Positions 46,169 through 60,476 of a stretch of 64,000 nt of DNA are shown piece by piece; within the stretch, counting starts at the first letter, position 1; the number at the start of each line of letters is the position of its first letter. Made by a program: the position numbers and the translations under genes. The DNA is from Ophthalmolycus amberensis. Its lineage: Eukaryota; Chordata; Actinopteri; Perciformes; Zoarcidae. Where the stretch lies: NCBI GenBank assembly GCA_024529925.1, contig JAFEUB010001594.1, positions 47,501 to 111,500 of the forward strand. Reading direction: 5' to 3'. Below the pieces are notes generated by a model. It had not been told where the DNA came from. It did no database searches and saw only the letters and a program-made list of their open reading frames with translations.

Positions 46169-47569
46169 CACAGTCCTTTAAAGTAGCTGTGATTAAACCT
46201 CTTCTTAAGAAGCCCACTCTGGATCCAGAGGTGTTGGCCAACTATAGACCGATCTCTAACCTTCCCTTCCTCTCTAAGATCCTTGAGAAAGCAGTTGCAA
46301 ATCAGTTGTATGACTTTCTGTGTAACAATAGTTTATTTGAGGATTTTCAGTCAGGATTTAGAAAGCATCATAGCACAGAGACAGCTCTGGTAAAAATAAC
46401 TAATGACCTTCTAATCGCATCAGACAAAGGACTCGTCTCTGTTCTTGTCCTGTTAGACCTTAGTGCTGCGTTCGACACTATAGACCACTACATCCTGTTG
46501 CAGAGACTGGAACATTATATTGGCATCAAAGGAACCGCACTGAACTGGTTTGGATCCTATTTATCGGATCGATCTCAGTTTGTTTATGTAAATGATGAAG
46601 CCTCGATGAAGACCAACGTCAGTTATGGAGTTCCACAAGGTTCTGTGCTTGGACCAATCTTGTTCACCTTATATATGCTTCCTTTAGGCAATATTATCAG
46701 AAAACACTCTATAACCTTTCATTGTTATGCAGATGATACTCAATTATATATATCGATCAAACCAGACGAAACCAACCAGCTTGCTAAACTGCAAGCGTGT
46801 CTTAAGGACATAAAAACCTGGATGACCTGCAACTTCCTGATGTTAAACTCAGACAAAACTGAAGTTATTCTACTAGGCCCAGAACACCTCCGAAATCATG
46901 TTATCTAATGATATAGTTTCTCTAGATGGCATTGCGCTGGCATCCAGCAGCACCGTCAAGAATCTTGGAGTTACCTTTGATCAGGATTTGTCTTTCAACT
47001 CTCAGATAAAACTTATTTCTAGGACTGCCTTTTTTCACCTACGTAATATTTCAAAAATCAGGCACATCCTATCTCAAAGCGATGCAGAGAAATTAGTTCA
47101 TGCATTTGTTACCTCTAGGCTAGATTATTGCAATTCCTTATTTTCAGGCTGCTCAAATAAGTCTCTTAAATCTCTCCAGCTGATCCAGAATGCTGCAGCT
47201 CGTGTACTAACAAGAACTAAGAGGAGAGATCATATTACTCCTGTATTAGCTTCTCTGCACTGGCTCCCTGTAAAATCTAGAATAGAATTTAAAATCCTTT
47301 TACTTACCTACAAAGCCCGAATTGGTCAGGCTCCATCATATCTTAAAGAGCTTATAGTACCATACTGCCCTACTAGAGAGCTGCGATCCAGTGATTCAGG
47401 GTTACTTGTGGTTCCTAGAGTCTTAAAAAGTAGGATGGGAGCCAGAGCCTTCAGTTATCAAGCTCCTCTTCTGTGGAACCAGCTTCCCGTTTCAGTCCGG
47501 GGGGCAGACACACTCACCACATTTAAGAGTAGGCTTAAGACTTTCCTCTTTGATAGTGCTTATAGTTAG
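46150..47569 (+). pseudogene. L2-like reverse transcriptase, frameshifted, copy 3
   Basis: Frames 46150-46908 and 46898-47569, translation identical to copy 1. Confidence 0.87.
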
Positions 47570-48467
47570 GGCTGGCTCTGGCTTGCCTTGGACCGGCCCA
47601 TGGACAAACTGGTATAGGCAAAAACTACAGGGGGACTTCCTACACTGAGCACCTCTCTCCTCCTCTTCTTCACCTCCGTCTGTATGCATTGATGTCCCAT
47701 TAATGCTCATTACTAACTTTACTTCTTCCCCGGAGTATTTGTGCTTTCTCGCCTCACAGGATGACCGCAGTTTTATCTGGACACTGGTTCTTCAACCAGC
47801 CATGGCCCTGCTGACACCTACTACGATCTTCATTATTAACATTATTAATCCTATTACCGATACCATTAATGCACAGTACTGATTTTGTCTCTTCCCCGGA
47901 GTCCTTGTGCTTCCTCTCCTCACAGGTTTCCATGGAGCATGGTTTCATCTGGACCCTGGTCCTTCCTCCTACCATGGCCCTGCTGACTCCAACTGCTAAT
48001 ATCACTTTTATTATTACTCACATTACTATTTCATATTACCGATACCATTAATGCACATTATTGACCTGCTTCTTCACCAGAGTCTCTGTGCTTTCTCGCC
48101 TCACAGGTTCCTGTGTATCCGGGTTTACCTGGACCAGGTGTTGCCTCCTGTCGTGGTTGTGTCATACATTGAATGTGCTGTAATTACATTGAATGTGTTG
48201 TAATTCACTATCCTGTTCTACACATGACATCATTGCACTTCTGTCCATCCTGGGAGAGGGATCCCTCCTCTATTGCTCTCCCACAGGTTTCTTCCTCTTT
48301 CCTCCCCGTTAAAGGGTTTTTTGGGGAGTTTTTCCTGTTCTGATGTGAGGGTTCCGGGACAAGAGGATGTCAAATGTGTACATATTGTAAAGCCCTCTGA
48401 GGCAAATTTGTAATTTGTGATTTTGGGCTATACAAAAATAAATTGAATTGAATTGAATTGAATTGAA
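46169..48467 (+). mobile_element. L2-like LINE copy 3
   Basis: Same junctions as copy 1, but the third downstream satellite unit reads CAGAATAAATG instead of CAGTATAAATG, a marker shared with copies 4-7. Confidence 0.92.
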
Positions 48468-49945
48468 ACAGAATAAATTATGTCAACAGTGAAACAGAAT
48501 AAATTATGTCAACAGTGAAACAGAATAAATGTCGTTAACAGTGAAACAGAATAAATGTCGTGAACATTGAAACAGAATGAACGTCGTTAACAGTGAAACA
48601 GAATAAATGTCGTTAACAGTGAAACAGAATGAATGTCGTGAACATTGAAACAGAATAAATGTCGTTAACAGTGAAACAGAATAAATGTCGTTAACAGTGA
48701 AACAGAATAAATGTCGTTAACAGTGAAACAGAATAAATGATGTTAACAGTGAAACAGAATAAATGTCGTTAACATTGAAACAGAATAAATTATGTCAACA
48801 GTGAAACAGAATAAATTATGTCAACAGTGTAACAGAATAAATGTCGTTAACAGTGAAACAGAATAAATGTCGTTAACAGTGAAACAGAATAAATGTCGTT
48901 AACACTGAAACAGAATAAATGTCGAACAGTGAAACAGAATAAATGTCGTTCACACTGAAACAGAATAAATGTCGTTAACATTGAAACAGAATGAATGTCG
49001 TTAACACTGAAACAGAATAAATGTCGTTAACAGTGAAACAGAATAAATGTCGTGAACATTGAAACAGAATAAATGTCGTTAACAGTGAAACAGAATAAAT
49101 GATGTTAACAGTGAAACAGAATAAATGTCGTTAACATTGAAACAGAATAAATTATGTCAACAGTGAAACAGAATAAATTATGTCAACAGTGTAACAGAAT
49201 AAATGTCGTTAACAGTGAAACAGAATAAATGTCGTTAACAGTGAAACAGAATAAATGTCGTTAACACTGAAACAGAATAAATGTCGAACAGTGAAACAGA
49301 ATAAATGTCGTTCACACTGAAACAGAATAAATGTCGTTAACATTGAAACAGAATGAATGTCGTTAACACTGAAACAGAATAAATGTCGTTAACAGTGAAA
49401 CAGAATAAATGTCGTTAACACAAACAGAATAAATGTCGTTAACATTGAAACAGAATAAATTATGTCAACAGTGAAACAGAATAAATGTCGTTAACAGTGA
49501 AACAGAATAAATGTCGTTAACACTGAAACAGAATAAATGTCGTTAACATTGAAACAGAATAAATGTCGTTAACACTGAAACAGAATAAATGTCGTTAACA
49601 GTGAAACAGAATGAATGTCGTTAACACTGAAACAGAATAAATGTCGTTAACACTGAAACAGAATAAATGTCGTTAACACTGAAACAGAATAAATGTCGTT
49701 AACATTGAAACAGAATAAATGTCGTTAACATTGAAAGAGAATGAATGTCGTTAACAGTGAAACAGAATAAATGTCGTTAACAGTGAAACAGAATAAATGA
49801 TGTTAACAGTGAAACAGAATAAATGTCGTCAACAGTGAAACAGAATAAATGTCGTGAACATTGAAAGAGAATAAATGTCGTTAACAGTGAAACAGAATAA
49901 ATGATGTTAACAGTGAAACAGAATAAATGTCGTTAACATTGAAAC
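48468..49945. repeat. 26-bp satellite between LINE copies 3 and 4
   Basis: 1.48 kb containing two successive blocks with the GTCGAACAGTG short unit (about 48921 and 49284). This indicates an internal duplication not seen in the neighbouring spacers. Confidence 0.95.
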
Positions 49946-51346
49946 CACAGTCCTTTAAAGTAGCTGTGATTAAACCTCTTCTTAAGAAGCCCACTCTGGA
50001 TCCAGAGGTGTTGGCCAACTATAGACCGATCTCTAACCTTCCCTTCCTCTCTAAGATCCTTGAGAAAGCAGTTGCAAATCAGTTGTATGACTTTCTGTGT
50101 AACAATAGTTTATTTGAGGATTTTCAGTCAGGATTTAGAAAGCATCATAGCACAGAGACAGCTCTGGTAAAAATAACTAATGACCTTCTAATCGCATCAG
50201 ACAAAGGACTCGTCTCTGTTCTTGTCCTGTTAGACCTTAGTGCTGCGTTCGACACTATAGACCACTACATCCTGTTGCAGAGACTGGAACATTATATTGG
50301 CATCAAAGGAACCGCACTGAACTGGTTTGGATCCTATTTATCGGATCGATCTCAGTTTGTTTATGTAAATGATGAAGCCTCGATGAAGACCAACGTCAGT
50401 TATGGAGTTCCACAAGGTTCTGTGCTTGGACCAATCTTGTTCACCTTATATATGCTTCCTTTAGGCAATATTATCAGAAAACACTCTATAACCTTTCATT
50501 GTTATGCAGATGATACTCAATTATATATATCGATCAAACCAGACGAAACCAACCAGCTTGCTAAACTGCAAGCGTGTCTTAAGGACATAAAAACCTGGAT
50601 GACCTGCAACTTCCTGATGTTAAACTCAGACAAAACTGAAGTTATTCTACTAGGCCCAGAACACCTCCGAAATCATGTTATCTAATGATATAGTTTCTCT
50701 AGATGGCATTGCGCTGGCATCCAGCAGCACCGTCAAGAATCTTGGAGTTACCTTTGATCAGGATTTGTCTTTCAACTCTCAGATAAAACTTATTTCTAGG
50801 ACTGCCTTTTTTCACCTACGTAATATTTCAAAAATCAGGCACATCCTATCTCAAAGCGATGCAGAGAAATTAGTTCATGCATTTGTTACCTCTAGGCTAG
50901 ATTATTGCAATTCCTTATTTTCAGGCTGCTCAAATAAGTCTCTTAAATCTCTCCAGCTGATCCAGAATGCTGCAGCTCGTGTACTAACAAGAACTAAGAG
51001 GAGAGATCATATTACTCCTGTATTAGCTTCTCTGCACTGGCTCCCTGTAAAATCTAGAATAGAATTTAAAATCCTTTTACTTACCTACAAAGCCCGAATT
51101 GGTCAGGCTCCATCATATCTTAAAGAGCTTATAGTACCATACTGCCCTACTAGAGAGCTGCGATCCAGTGATTCAGGGTTACTTGTGGTTCCTAGAGTCT
51201 TAAAAAGTAGGATGGGAGCCAGAGCCTTCAGTTATCAAGCTCCTCTTCTGTGGAACCAGCTTCCCGTTTCAGTCCGGGGGGCAGACACACTCACCACATT
51301 TAAGAGTAGGCTTAAGACTTTCCTCTTTGATAGTGCTTATAGTTAG
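49927..51346 (+). pseudogene. L2-like reverse transcriptase, frameshifted, copy 4
   Basis: Frames 49927-50685 and 50675-51346, translation identical to copy 1. Confidence 0.87.
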
Positions 51347-52244
51347 GGCTGGCTCTGGCTTGCCTTGGACCGGCCCATGGACAAACTGGTATAGGCAAAA
51401 ACTACAGGGGGACTTCCTACACTGAGCACCTCTCTCCTCCTCTTCTTCACCTCCGTCTGTATGCATTGATGTCCCATTAATGCTCATTACTAACTTTACT
51501 TCTTCCCCGGAGTATTTGTGCTTTCTCGCCTCACAGGATGACCGCAGTTTTATCTGGACACTGGTTCTTCAACCAGCCATGGCCCTGCTGACACCTACTA
51601 CGATCTTCATTATTAACATTATTAATCCTATTACCGATACCATTAATGCACAGTACTGATTTTGTCTCTTCCCCGGAGTCCTTGTGCTTCCTCTCCTCAC
51701 AGGTTTCCATGGAGCATGGTTTCATCTGGACCCTGGTCCTTCCTCCTACCATGGCCCTGCTGACTCCAACTGCTAATATCACTTTTATTATTACTCACAT
51801 TACTATTTCATATTACCGATACCATTAATGCACATTATTGACCTGCTTCTTCACCAGAGTCTCTGTGCTTTCTCGCCTCACAGGTTCCTGTGTATCCGGG
51901 TTTACCTGGACCAGGTGTTGCCTCCTGTCGTGGTTGTGTCATACATTGAATGTGCTGTAATTACATTGAATGTGTTGTAATTCACTATCCTGTTCTACAC
52001 ATGACATCATTGCACTTCTGTCCATCCTGGGAGAGGGATCCCTCCTCTATTGCTCTCCCACAGGTTTCTTCCTCTTTCCTCCCCGTTAAAGGGTTTTTTG
52101 GGGAGTTTTTCCTGTTCTGATGTGAGGGTTCCGGGACAAGAGGATGTCAAATGTGTACATATTGTAAAGCCCTCTGAGGCAAATTTGTAATTTGTGATTT
52201 TGGGCTATACAAAAATAAATTGAATTGAATTGAATTGAATTGAA
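49946..52244 (+). mobile_element. L2-like LINE copy 4
   Basis: Ends as in copy 3. The downstream spacer is the shortest, having lost several units after GAACGTCG. Confidence 0.92.
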
Positions 52245-53282
52245 ACAGAATAAATTATGTCAACAGTGAAACAGAATAAATTATGTCAACAGTGAAACAG
52301 AATAAATGTCGTTAACAGTGAAACAGAATAAATGTCGTGAACATTGAAACAGAATGAACGTCGTTAACAGTGAAACAGAATAAATGTCGTTAACAGTGAA
52401 ACAGAATAAATGTCGTTAACACTGAAACAGAATAAATGTCGAACAGTGAAACAGAATAAATGTCGTTCACACTGAAACAGAATAAATGTCGTTAACATTG
52501 AAACAGAATGAATGTCGTTAACACTGAAACAGAATAAATGTCGTTAACAGTGAAACAGAATAAATGTCGTTAACACAAACAGAATAAATGTCGTTAACAT
52601 TGAAACAGAATAAATTATGTCAACAGTGAAACAGAATAAATGTCGTTAACAGTGAAACAGAATAAATGTCGTTAACACTGAAACAGAATAAATGTCGTTA
52701 ACATTGAAACAGAATAAATGTCGTTAACACTGAAACAGAATAAATGTCGTTAACAGTGAAACAGAATGAATGTCGTTAACACTGAAACAGAATAAATGTC
52801 GTTAACACTGAAACAGAATAAATGTCGTTAACACTGAAACAGAATAAATGTCGTTAACATTGAAACAGAATAAATGTCGTTAACATTGAAAGAGAATGAA
52901 TGTCGTTAACAGTGAAACAGAATAAATGTCGTTAACAGTGAAACAGAATAAATGATGTTAACAGTGAAACAGAATAAATGTCGTTAACACTGAAACAGAA
53001 TAAATGTCGTTAACACTGAAACAGAATAAATGTCGTTAACATTGAAACAGAATAAATGTCGTTAACATTGAAAGAGAATGAATGTCGTTAACAGTGAAAC
53101 AGAATAAATGTCGTTAACAGTGAAACAGAATAAATGATGTTAACAGTGAAACAGAATAAATGTCGTCAACAGTGAAACAGAATAAATGTCGTGAACATTG
53201 AAAGAGAATAAATGTCGTTAACAGTGAAACAGAATAAATGATGTTAACAGTGAAACAGAATAAATGTCGTTAACATTGAAAC
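52245..53282. repeat. 26-bp satellite between LINE copies 4 and 5
   Basis: 1,038 bp, exactly 260 bp (ten units) shorter than the next two spacers, as expected from unequal exchange in register. Confidence 0.95.
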
Positions 53283-54683
53283 CACAGTCCTTTAAAGTAG
53301 CTGTGATTAAACCTCTTCTTAAGAAGCCCACTCTGGATCCAGAGGTGTTGGCCAACTATAGACCGATCTCTAACCTTCCCTTCCTCTCTAAGATCCTTGA
53401 GAAAGCAGTTGCAAATCAGTTGTATGACTTTCTGTGTAACAATAGTTTATTTGAGGATTTTCAGTCAGGATTTAGAAAGCATCATAGCACAGAGACAGCT
53501 CTGGTAAAAATAACTAATGACCTTCTAATCGCATCAGACAAAGGACTCGTCTCTGTTCTTGTCCTGTTAGACCTTAGTGCTGCGTTCGACACTATAGACC
53601 ACTACATCCTGTTGCAGAGACTGGAACATTATATTGGCATCAAAGGAACCGCACTGAACTGGTTTGGATCCTATTTATCGGATCGATCTCAGTTTGTTTA
53701 TGTAAATGATGAAGCCTCGATGAAGACCAACGTCAGTTATGGAGTTCCACAAGGTTCTGTGCTTGGACCAATCTTGTTCACCTTATATATGCTTCCTTTA
53801 GGCAATATTATCAGAAAACACTCTATAACCTTTCATTGTTATGCAGATGATACTCAATTATATATATCGATCAAACCAGACGAAACCAACCAGCTTGCTA
53901 AACTGCAAGCGTGTCTTAAGGACATAAAAACCTGGATGACCTGCAACTTCCTGATGTTAAACTCAGACAAAACTGAAGTTATTCTACTAGGCCCAGAACA
54001 CCTCCGAAATCATGTTATCTAATGATATAGTTTCTCTAGATGGCATTGCGCTGGCATCCAGCAGCACCGTCAAGAATCTTGGAGTTACCTTTGATCAGGA
54101 TTTGTCTTTCAACTCTCAGATAAAACTTATTTCTAGGACTGCCTTTTTTCACCTACGTAATATTTCAAAAATCAGGCACATCCTATCTCAAAGCGATGCA
54201 GAGAAATTAGTTCATGCATTTGTTACCTCTAGGCTAGATTATTGCAATTCCTTATTTTCAGGCTGCTCAAATAAGTCTCTTAAATCTCTCCAGCTGATCC
54301 AGAATGCTGCAGCTCGTGTACTAACAAGAACTAAGAGGAGAGATCATATTACTCCTGTATTAGCTTCTCTGCACTGGCTCCCTGTAAAATCTAGAATAGA
54401 ATTTAAAATCCTTTTACTTACCTACAAAGCCCGAATTGGTCAGGCTCCATCATATCTTAAAGAGCTTATAGTACCATACTGCCCTACTAGAGAGCTGCGA
54501 TCCAGTGATTCAGGGTTACTTGTGGTTCCTAGAGTCTTAAAAAGTAGGATGGGAGCCAGAGCCTTCAGTTATCAAGCTCCTCTTCTGTGGAACCAGCTTC
54601 CCGTTTCAGTCCGGGGGGCAGACACACTCACCACATTTAAGAGTAGGCTTAAGACTTTCCTCTTTGATAGTGCTTATAGTTAG
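53264..54683 (+). pseudogene. L2-like reverse transcriptase, frameshifted, copy 5
   Basis: Frames 53264-54022 and 54012-54683, translation identical to copy 1. Confidence 0.87.
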
Positions 54684-55581
54684 GGCTGGCTCTGGCTTGC
54701 CTTGGACCGGCCCATGGACAAACTGGTATAGGCAAAAACTACAGGGGGACTTCCTACACTGAGCACCTCTCTCCTCCTCTTCTTCACCTCCGTCTGTATG
54801 CATTGATGTCCCATTAATGCTCATTACTAACTTTACTTCTTCCCCGGAGTATTTGTGCTTTCTCGCCTCACAGGATGACCGCAGTTTTATCTGGACACTG
54901 GTTCTTCAACCAGCCATGGCCCTGCTGACACCTACTACGATCTTCATTATTAACATTATTAATCCTATTACCGATACCATTAATGCACAGTACTGATTTT
55001 GTCTCTTCCCCGGAGTCCTTGTGCTTCCTCTCCTCACAGGTTTCCATGGAGCATGGTTTCATCTGGACCCTGGTCCTTCCTCCTACCATGGCCCTGCTGA
55101 CTCCAACTGCTAATATCACTTTTATTATTACTCACATTACTATTTCATATTACCGATACCATTAATGCACATTATTGACCTGCTTCTTCACCAGAGTCTC
55201 TGTGCTTTCTCGCCTCACAGGTTCCTGTGTATCCGGGTTTACCTGGACCAGGTGTTGCCTCCTGTCGTGGTTGTGTCATACATTGAATGTGCTGTAATTA
55301 CATTGAATGTGTTGTAATTCACTATCCTGTTCTACACATGACATCATTGCACTTCTGTCCATCCTGGGAGAGGGATCCCTCCTCTATTGCTCTCCCACAG
55401 GTTTCTTCCTCTTTCCTCCCCGTTAAAGGGTTTTTTGGGGAGTTTTTCCTGTTCTGATGTGAGGGTTCCGGGACAAGAGGATGTCAAATGTGTACATATT
55501 GTAAAGCCCTCTGAGGCAAATTTGTAATTTGTGATTTTGGGCTATACAAAAATAAATTGAATTGAATTGAATTGAATTGAA
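53283..55581 (+). mobile_element. L2-like LINE copy 5
   Basis: Begins the regular 3,597-bp part of the higher-order repeat. Confidence 0.92.
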
Positions 55582-56879
55582 ACAGAATAAATTATGTCAA
55601 CAGTGAAACAGAATAAATTATGTCAACAGTGAAACAGAATAAATGTCGTTAACAGTGAAACAGAATAAATGTCGTGAACATTGAAACAGAATGAACGTCG
55701 TTAACAGTGAAACAGAATAAATGTCGTTAACAGTGAAACAGAATGAATGTCGTGAACATTGAAACAGAATAAATGTCGTTAACAGTGAAACAGAATAAAT
55801 GTCGTTAACAGTGAAACAGAATAAATGTCGTTAACAGTGAAACAGAATAAATGATGTTAACAGTGAAACAGAATAAATGTCGTTAACATTGAAACAGAAT
55901 AAATTATGTCAACAGTGAAACAGAATAAATTATGTCAACAGTGTAACAGAATAAATGTCGTTAACAGTGAAACAGAATAAATGTCGTTAACAGTGAAACA
56001 GAATAAATGTCGTTAACACTGAAACAGAATAAATGTCGAACAGTGAAACAGAATAAATGTCGTTCACACTGAAACAGAATAAATGTCGTTAACATTGAAA
56101 CAGAATGAATGTCGTTAACACTGAAACAGAATAAATGTCGTTAACAGTGAAACAGAATAAATGTCGTTAACACAAACAGAATAAATGTCGTTAACATTGA
56201 AACAGAATAAATTATGTCAACAGTGAAACAGAATAAATGTCGTTAACAGTGAAACAGAATAAATGTCGTTAACACTGAAACAGAATAAATGTCGTTAACA
56301 TTGAAACAGAATAAATGTCGTTAACACTGAAACAGAATAAATGTCGTTAACAGTGAAACAGAATGAATGTCGTTAACACTGAAACAGAATAAATGTCGTT
56401 AACACTGAAACAGAATAAATGTCGTTAACACTGAAACAGAATAAATGTCGTTAACATTGAAACAGAATAAATGTCGTTAACATTGAAAGAGAATGAATGT
56501 CGTTAACAGTGAAACAGAATAAATGTCGTTAACAGTGAAACAGAATAAATGATGTTAACAGTGAAACAGAATAAATGTCGTTAACACTGAAACAGAATAA
56601 ATGTCGTTAACACTGAAACAGAATAAATGTCGTTAACATTGAAACAGAATAAATGTCGTTAACATTGAAAGAGAATGAATGTCGTTAACAGTGAAACAGA
56701 ATAAATGTCGTTAACAGTGAAACAGAATAAATGATGTTAACAGTGAAACAGAATAAATGTCGTCAACAGTGAAACAGAATAAATGTCGTTAACATTGAAA
56801 GAGAATAAATGTCGTTAACAGTGAAACAGAATAAATGATGTTAACAGTGAAACAGAATAAATGTCGTTAACATTGAAAC
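55582..56879. repeat. 26-bp satellite between LINE copies 5 and 6
   Basis: 1,298 bp, the same length and unit order as the following spacer. Its penultimate units read CGTTAACATTGAAAGAG where copies 1-5 have CGTGAACATTGAAAGAG. Confidence 0.95.
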
Positions 56880-58280
56880 CACAGTCCTTTAAAGTAGCTG
56901 TGATTAAACCTCTTCTTAAGAAGCCCACTCTGGATCCAGAGGTGTTGGCCAACTATAGACCGATCTCTAACCTTCCCTTCCTCTCTAAGATCCTTGAGAA
57001 AGCAGTTGCAAATCAGTTGTATGACTTTCTGTGTAACAATAGTTTATTTGAGGATTTTCAGTCAGGATTTAGAAAGCATCATAGCACAGAGACAGCTCTG
57101 GTAAAAATAACTAATGACCTTCTAATCGCATCAGACAAAGGACTCGTCTCTGTTCTTGTCCTGTTAGACCTTAGTGCTGCGTTCGACACTATAGACCACT
57201 ACATCCTGTTGCAGAGACTGGAACATTATATTGGCATCAAAGGAACCGCACTGAACTGGTTTGGATCCTATTTATCGGATCGATCTCAGTTTGTTTATGT
57301 AAATGATGAAGCCTCGATGAAGACCAACGTCAGTTATGGAGTTCCACAAGGTTCTGTGCTTGGACCAATCTTGTTCACCTTATATATGCTTCCTTTAGGC
57401 AATATTATCAGAAAACACTCTATAACCTTTCATTGTTATGCAGATGATACTCAATTATATATATCGATCAAACCAGACGAAACCAACCAGCTTGCTAAAC
57501 TGCAAGCGTGTCTTAAGGACATAAAAACCTGGATGACCTGCAACTTCCTGATGTTAAACTCAGACAAAACTGAAGTTATTCTACTAGGCCCAGAACACCT
57601 CCGAAATCATGTTATCTAATGATATAGTTTCTCTAGATGGCATTGCGCTGGCATCCAGCAGCACCGTCAAGAATCTTGGAGTTACCTTTGATCAGGATTT
57701 GTCTTTCAACTCTCAGATAAAACTTATTTCTAGGACTGCCTTTTTTCACCTACGTAATATTTCAAAAATCAGGCACATCCTATCTCAAAGCGATGCAGAG
57801 AAATTAGTTCATGCATTTGTTACCTCTAGGCTAGATTATTGCAATTCCTTATTTTCAGGCTGCTCAAATAAGTCTCTTAAATCTCTCCAGCTGATCCAGA
57901 ATGCTGCAGCTCGTGTACTAACAAGAACTAAGAGGAGAGATCATATTACTCCTGTATTAGCTTCTCTGCACTGGCTCCCTGTAAAATCTAGAATAGAATT
58001 TAAAATCCTTTTACTTACCTACAAAGCCCGAATTGGTCAGGCTCCATCATATCTTAAAGAGCTTATAGTACCATACTGCCCTACTAGAGAGCTGCGATCC
58101 AGTGATTCAGGGTTACTTGTGGTTCCTAGAGTCTTAAAAAGTAGGATGGGAGCCAGAGCCTTCAGTTATCAAGCTCCTCTTCTGTGGAACCAGCTTCCCG
58201 TTTCAGTCCGGGGGGCAGACACACTCACCACATTTAAGAGTAGGCTTAAGACTTTCCTCTTTGATAGTGCTTATAGTTAG
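56861..58280 (+). pseudogene. L2-like reverse transcriptase, frameshifted, copy 6
   Basis: Frames 56861-57619 and 57609-58280, translation identical to copy 1. Confidence 0.87.
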
Positions 58281-59178
58281 GGCTGGCTCTGGCTTGCCTT
58301 GGACCGGCCCATGGACAAACTGGTATAGGCAAAAACTACAGGGGGACTTCCTACACTGAGCACCTCTCTCCTCCTCTTCTTCACCTCCGTCTGTATGCAT
58401 TGATGTCCCATTAATGCTCATTACTAACTTTACTTCTTCCCCGGAGTATTTGTGCTTTCTCGCCTCACAGGATGACCGCAGTTTTATCTGGACACTGGTT
58501 CTTCAACCAGCCATGGCCCTGCTGACACCTACTACGATCTTCATTATTAACATTATTAATCCTATTACCGATACCATTAATGCACAGTACTGATTTTGTC
58601 TCTTCCCCGGAGTCCTTGTGCTTCCTCTCCTCACAGGTTTCCATGGAGCATGGTTTCATCTGGACCCTGGTCCTTCCTCCTACCATGGCCCTGCTGACTC
58701 CAACTGCTAATATCACTTTTATTATTACTCACATTACTATTTCATATTACCGATACCATTAATGCACATTATTGACCTGCTTCTTCACCAGAGTCTCTGT
58801 GCTTTCTCGCCTCACAGGTTCCTGTGTATCCGGGTTTACCTGGACCAGGTGTTGCCTCCTGTCGTGGTTGTGTCATACATTGAATGTGCTGTAATTACAT
58901 TGAATGTGTTGTAATTCACTATCCTGTTCTACACATGACATCATTGCACTTCTGTCCATCCTGGGAGAGGGATCCCTCCTCTATTGCTCTCCCACAGGTT
59001 TCTTCCTCTTTCCTCCCCGTTAAAGGGTTTTTTGGGGAGTTTTTCCTGTTCTGATGTGAGGGTTCCGGGACAAGAGGATGTCAAATGTGTACATATTGTA
59101 AAGCCCTCTGAGGCAAATTTGTAATTTGTGATTTTGGGCTATACAAAAATAAATTGAATTGAATTGAATTGAATTGAA
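56880..59178 (+). mobile_element. L2-like LINE copy 6
   Basis: Carries the same upstream marker (CGTTAACATTGAAAGAG) as copy 7, so copies 6 and 7 are the most recent duplicates. Confidence 0.92.
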
Positions 59179-60476
59179 ACAGAATAAATTATGTCAACAG
59201 TGAAACAGAATAAATTATGTCAACAGTGAAACAGAATAAATGTCGTTAACAGTGAAACAGAATAAATGTCGTGAACATTGAAACAGAATGAACGTCGTTA
59301 ACAGTGAAACAGAATAAATGTCGTTAACAGTGAAACAGAATGAATGTCGTGAACATTGAAACAGAATAAATGTCGTTAACAGTGAAACAGAATAAATGTC
59401 GTTAACAGTGAAACAGAATAAATGTCGTTAACAGTGAAACAGAATAAATGATGTTAACAGTGAAACAGAATAAATGTCGTTAACATTGAAACAGAATAAA
59501 TTATGTCAACAGTGAAACAGAATAAATTATGTCAACAGTGTAACAGAATAAATGTCGTTAACAGTGAAACAGAATAAATGTCGTTAACAGTGAAACAGAA
59601 TAAATGTCGTTAACACTGAAACAGAATAAATGTCGAACAGTGAAACAGAATAAATGTCGTTCACACTGAAACAGAATAAATGTCGTTAACATTGAAACAG
59701 AATGAATGTCGTTAACACTGAAACAGAATAAATGTCGTTAACAGTGAAACAGAATAAATGTCGTTAACACAAACAGAATAAATGTCGTTAACATTGAAAC
59801 AGAATAAATTATGTCAACAGTGAAACAGAATAAATGTCGTTAACAGTGAAACAGAATAAATGTCGTTAACACTGAAACAGAATAAATGTCGTTAACATTG
59901 AAACAGAATAAATGTCGTTAACACTGAAACAGAATAAATGTCGTTAACAGTGAAACAGAATGAATGTCGTTAACACTGAAACAGAATAAATGTCGTTAAC
60001 ACTGAAACAGAATAAATGTCGTTAACACTGAAACAGAATAAATGTCGTTAACATTGAAACAGAATAAATGTCGTTAACATTGAAAGAGAATGAATGTCGT
60101 TAACAGTGAAACAGAATAAATGTCGTTAACAGTGAAACAGAATAAATGATGTTAACAGTGAAACAGAATAAATGTCGTTAACACTGAAACAGAATAAATG
60201 TCGTTAACACTGAAACAGAATAAATGTCGTTAACATTGAAACAGAATAAATGTCGTTAACATTGAAAGAGAATGAATGTCGTTAACAGTGAAACAGAATA
60301 AATGTCGTTAACAGTGAAACAGAATAAATGATGTTAACAGTGAAACAGAATAAATGTCGTCAACAGTGAAACAGAATAAATGTCGTTAACATTGAAAGAG
60401 AATAAATGTCGTTAACAGTGAAACAGAATAAATGATGTTAACAGTGAAACAGAATAAATGTCGTTAACATTGAAAC
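59179..60476. repeat. 26-bp satellite between LINE copies 6 and 7
   Basis: 1,298 bp. It appears identical by eye to the spacer 55582-56879. Confidence 0.95.
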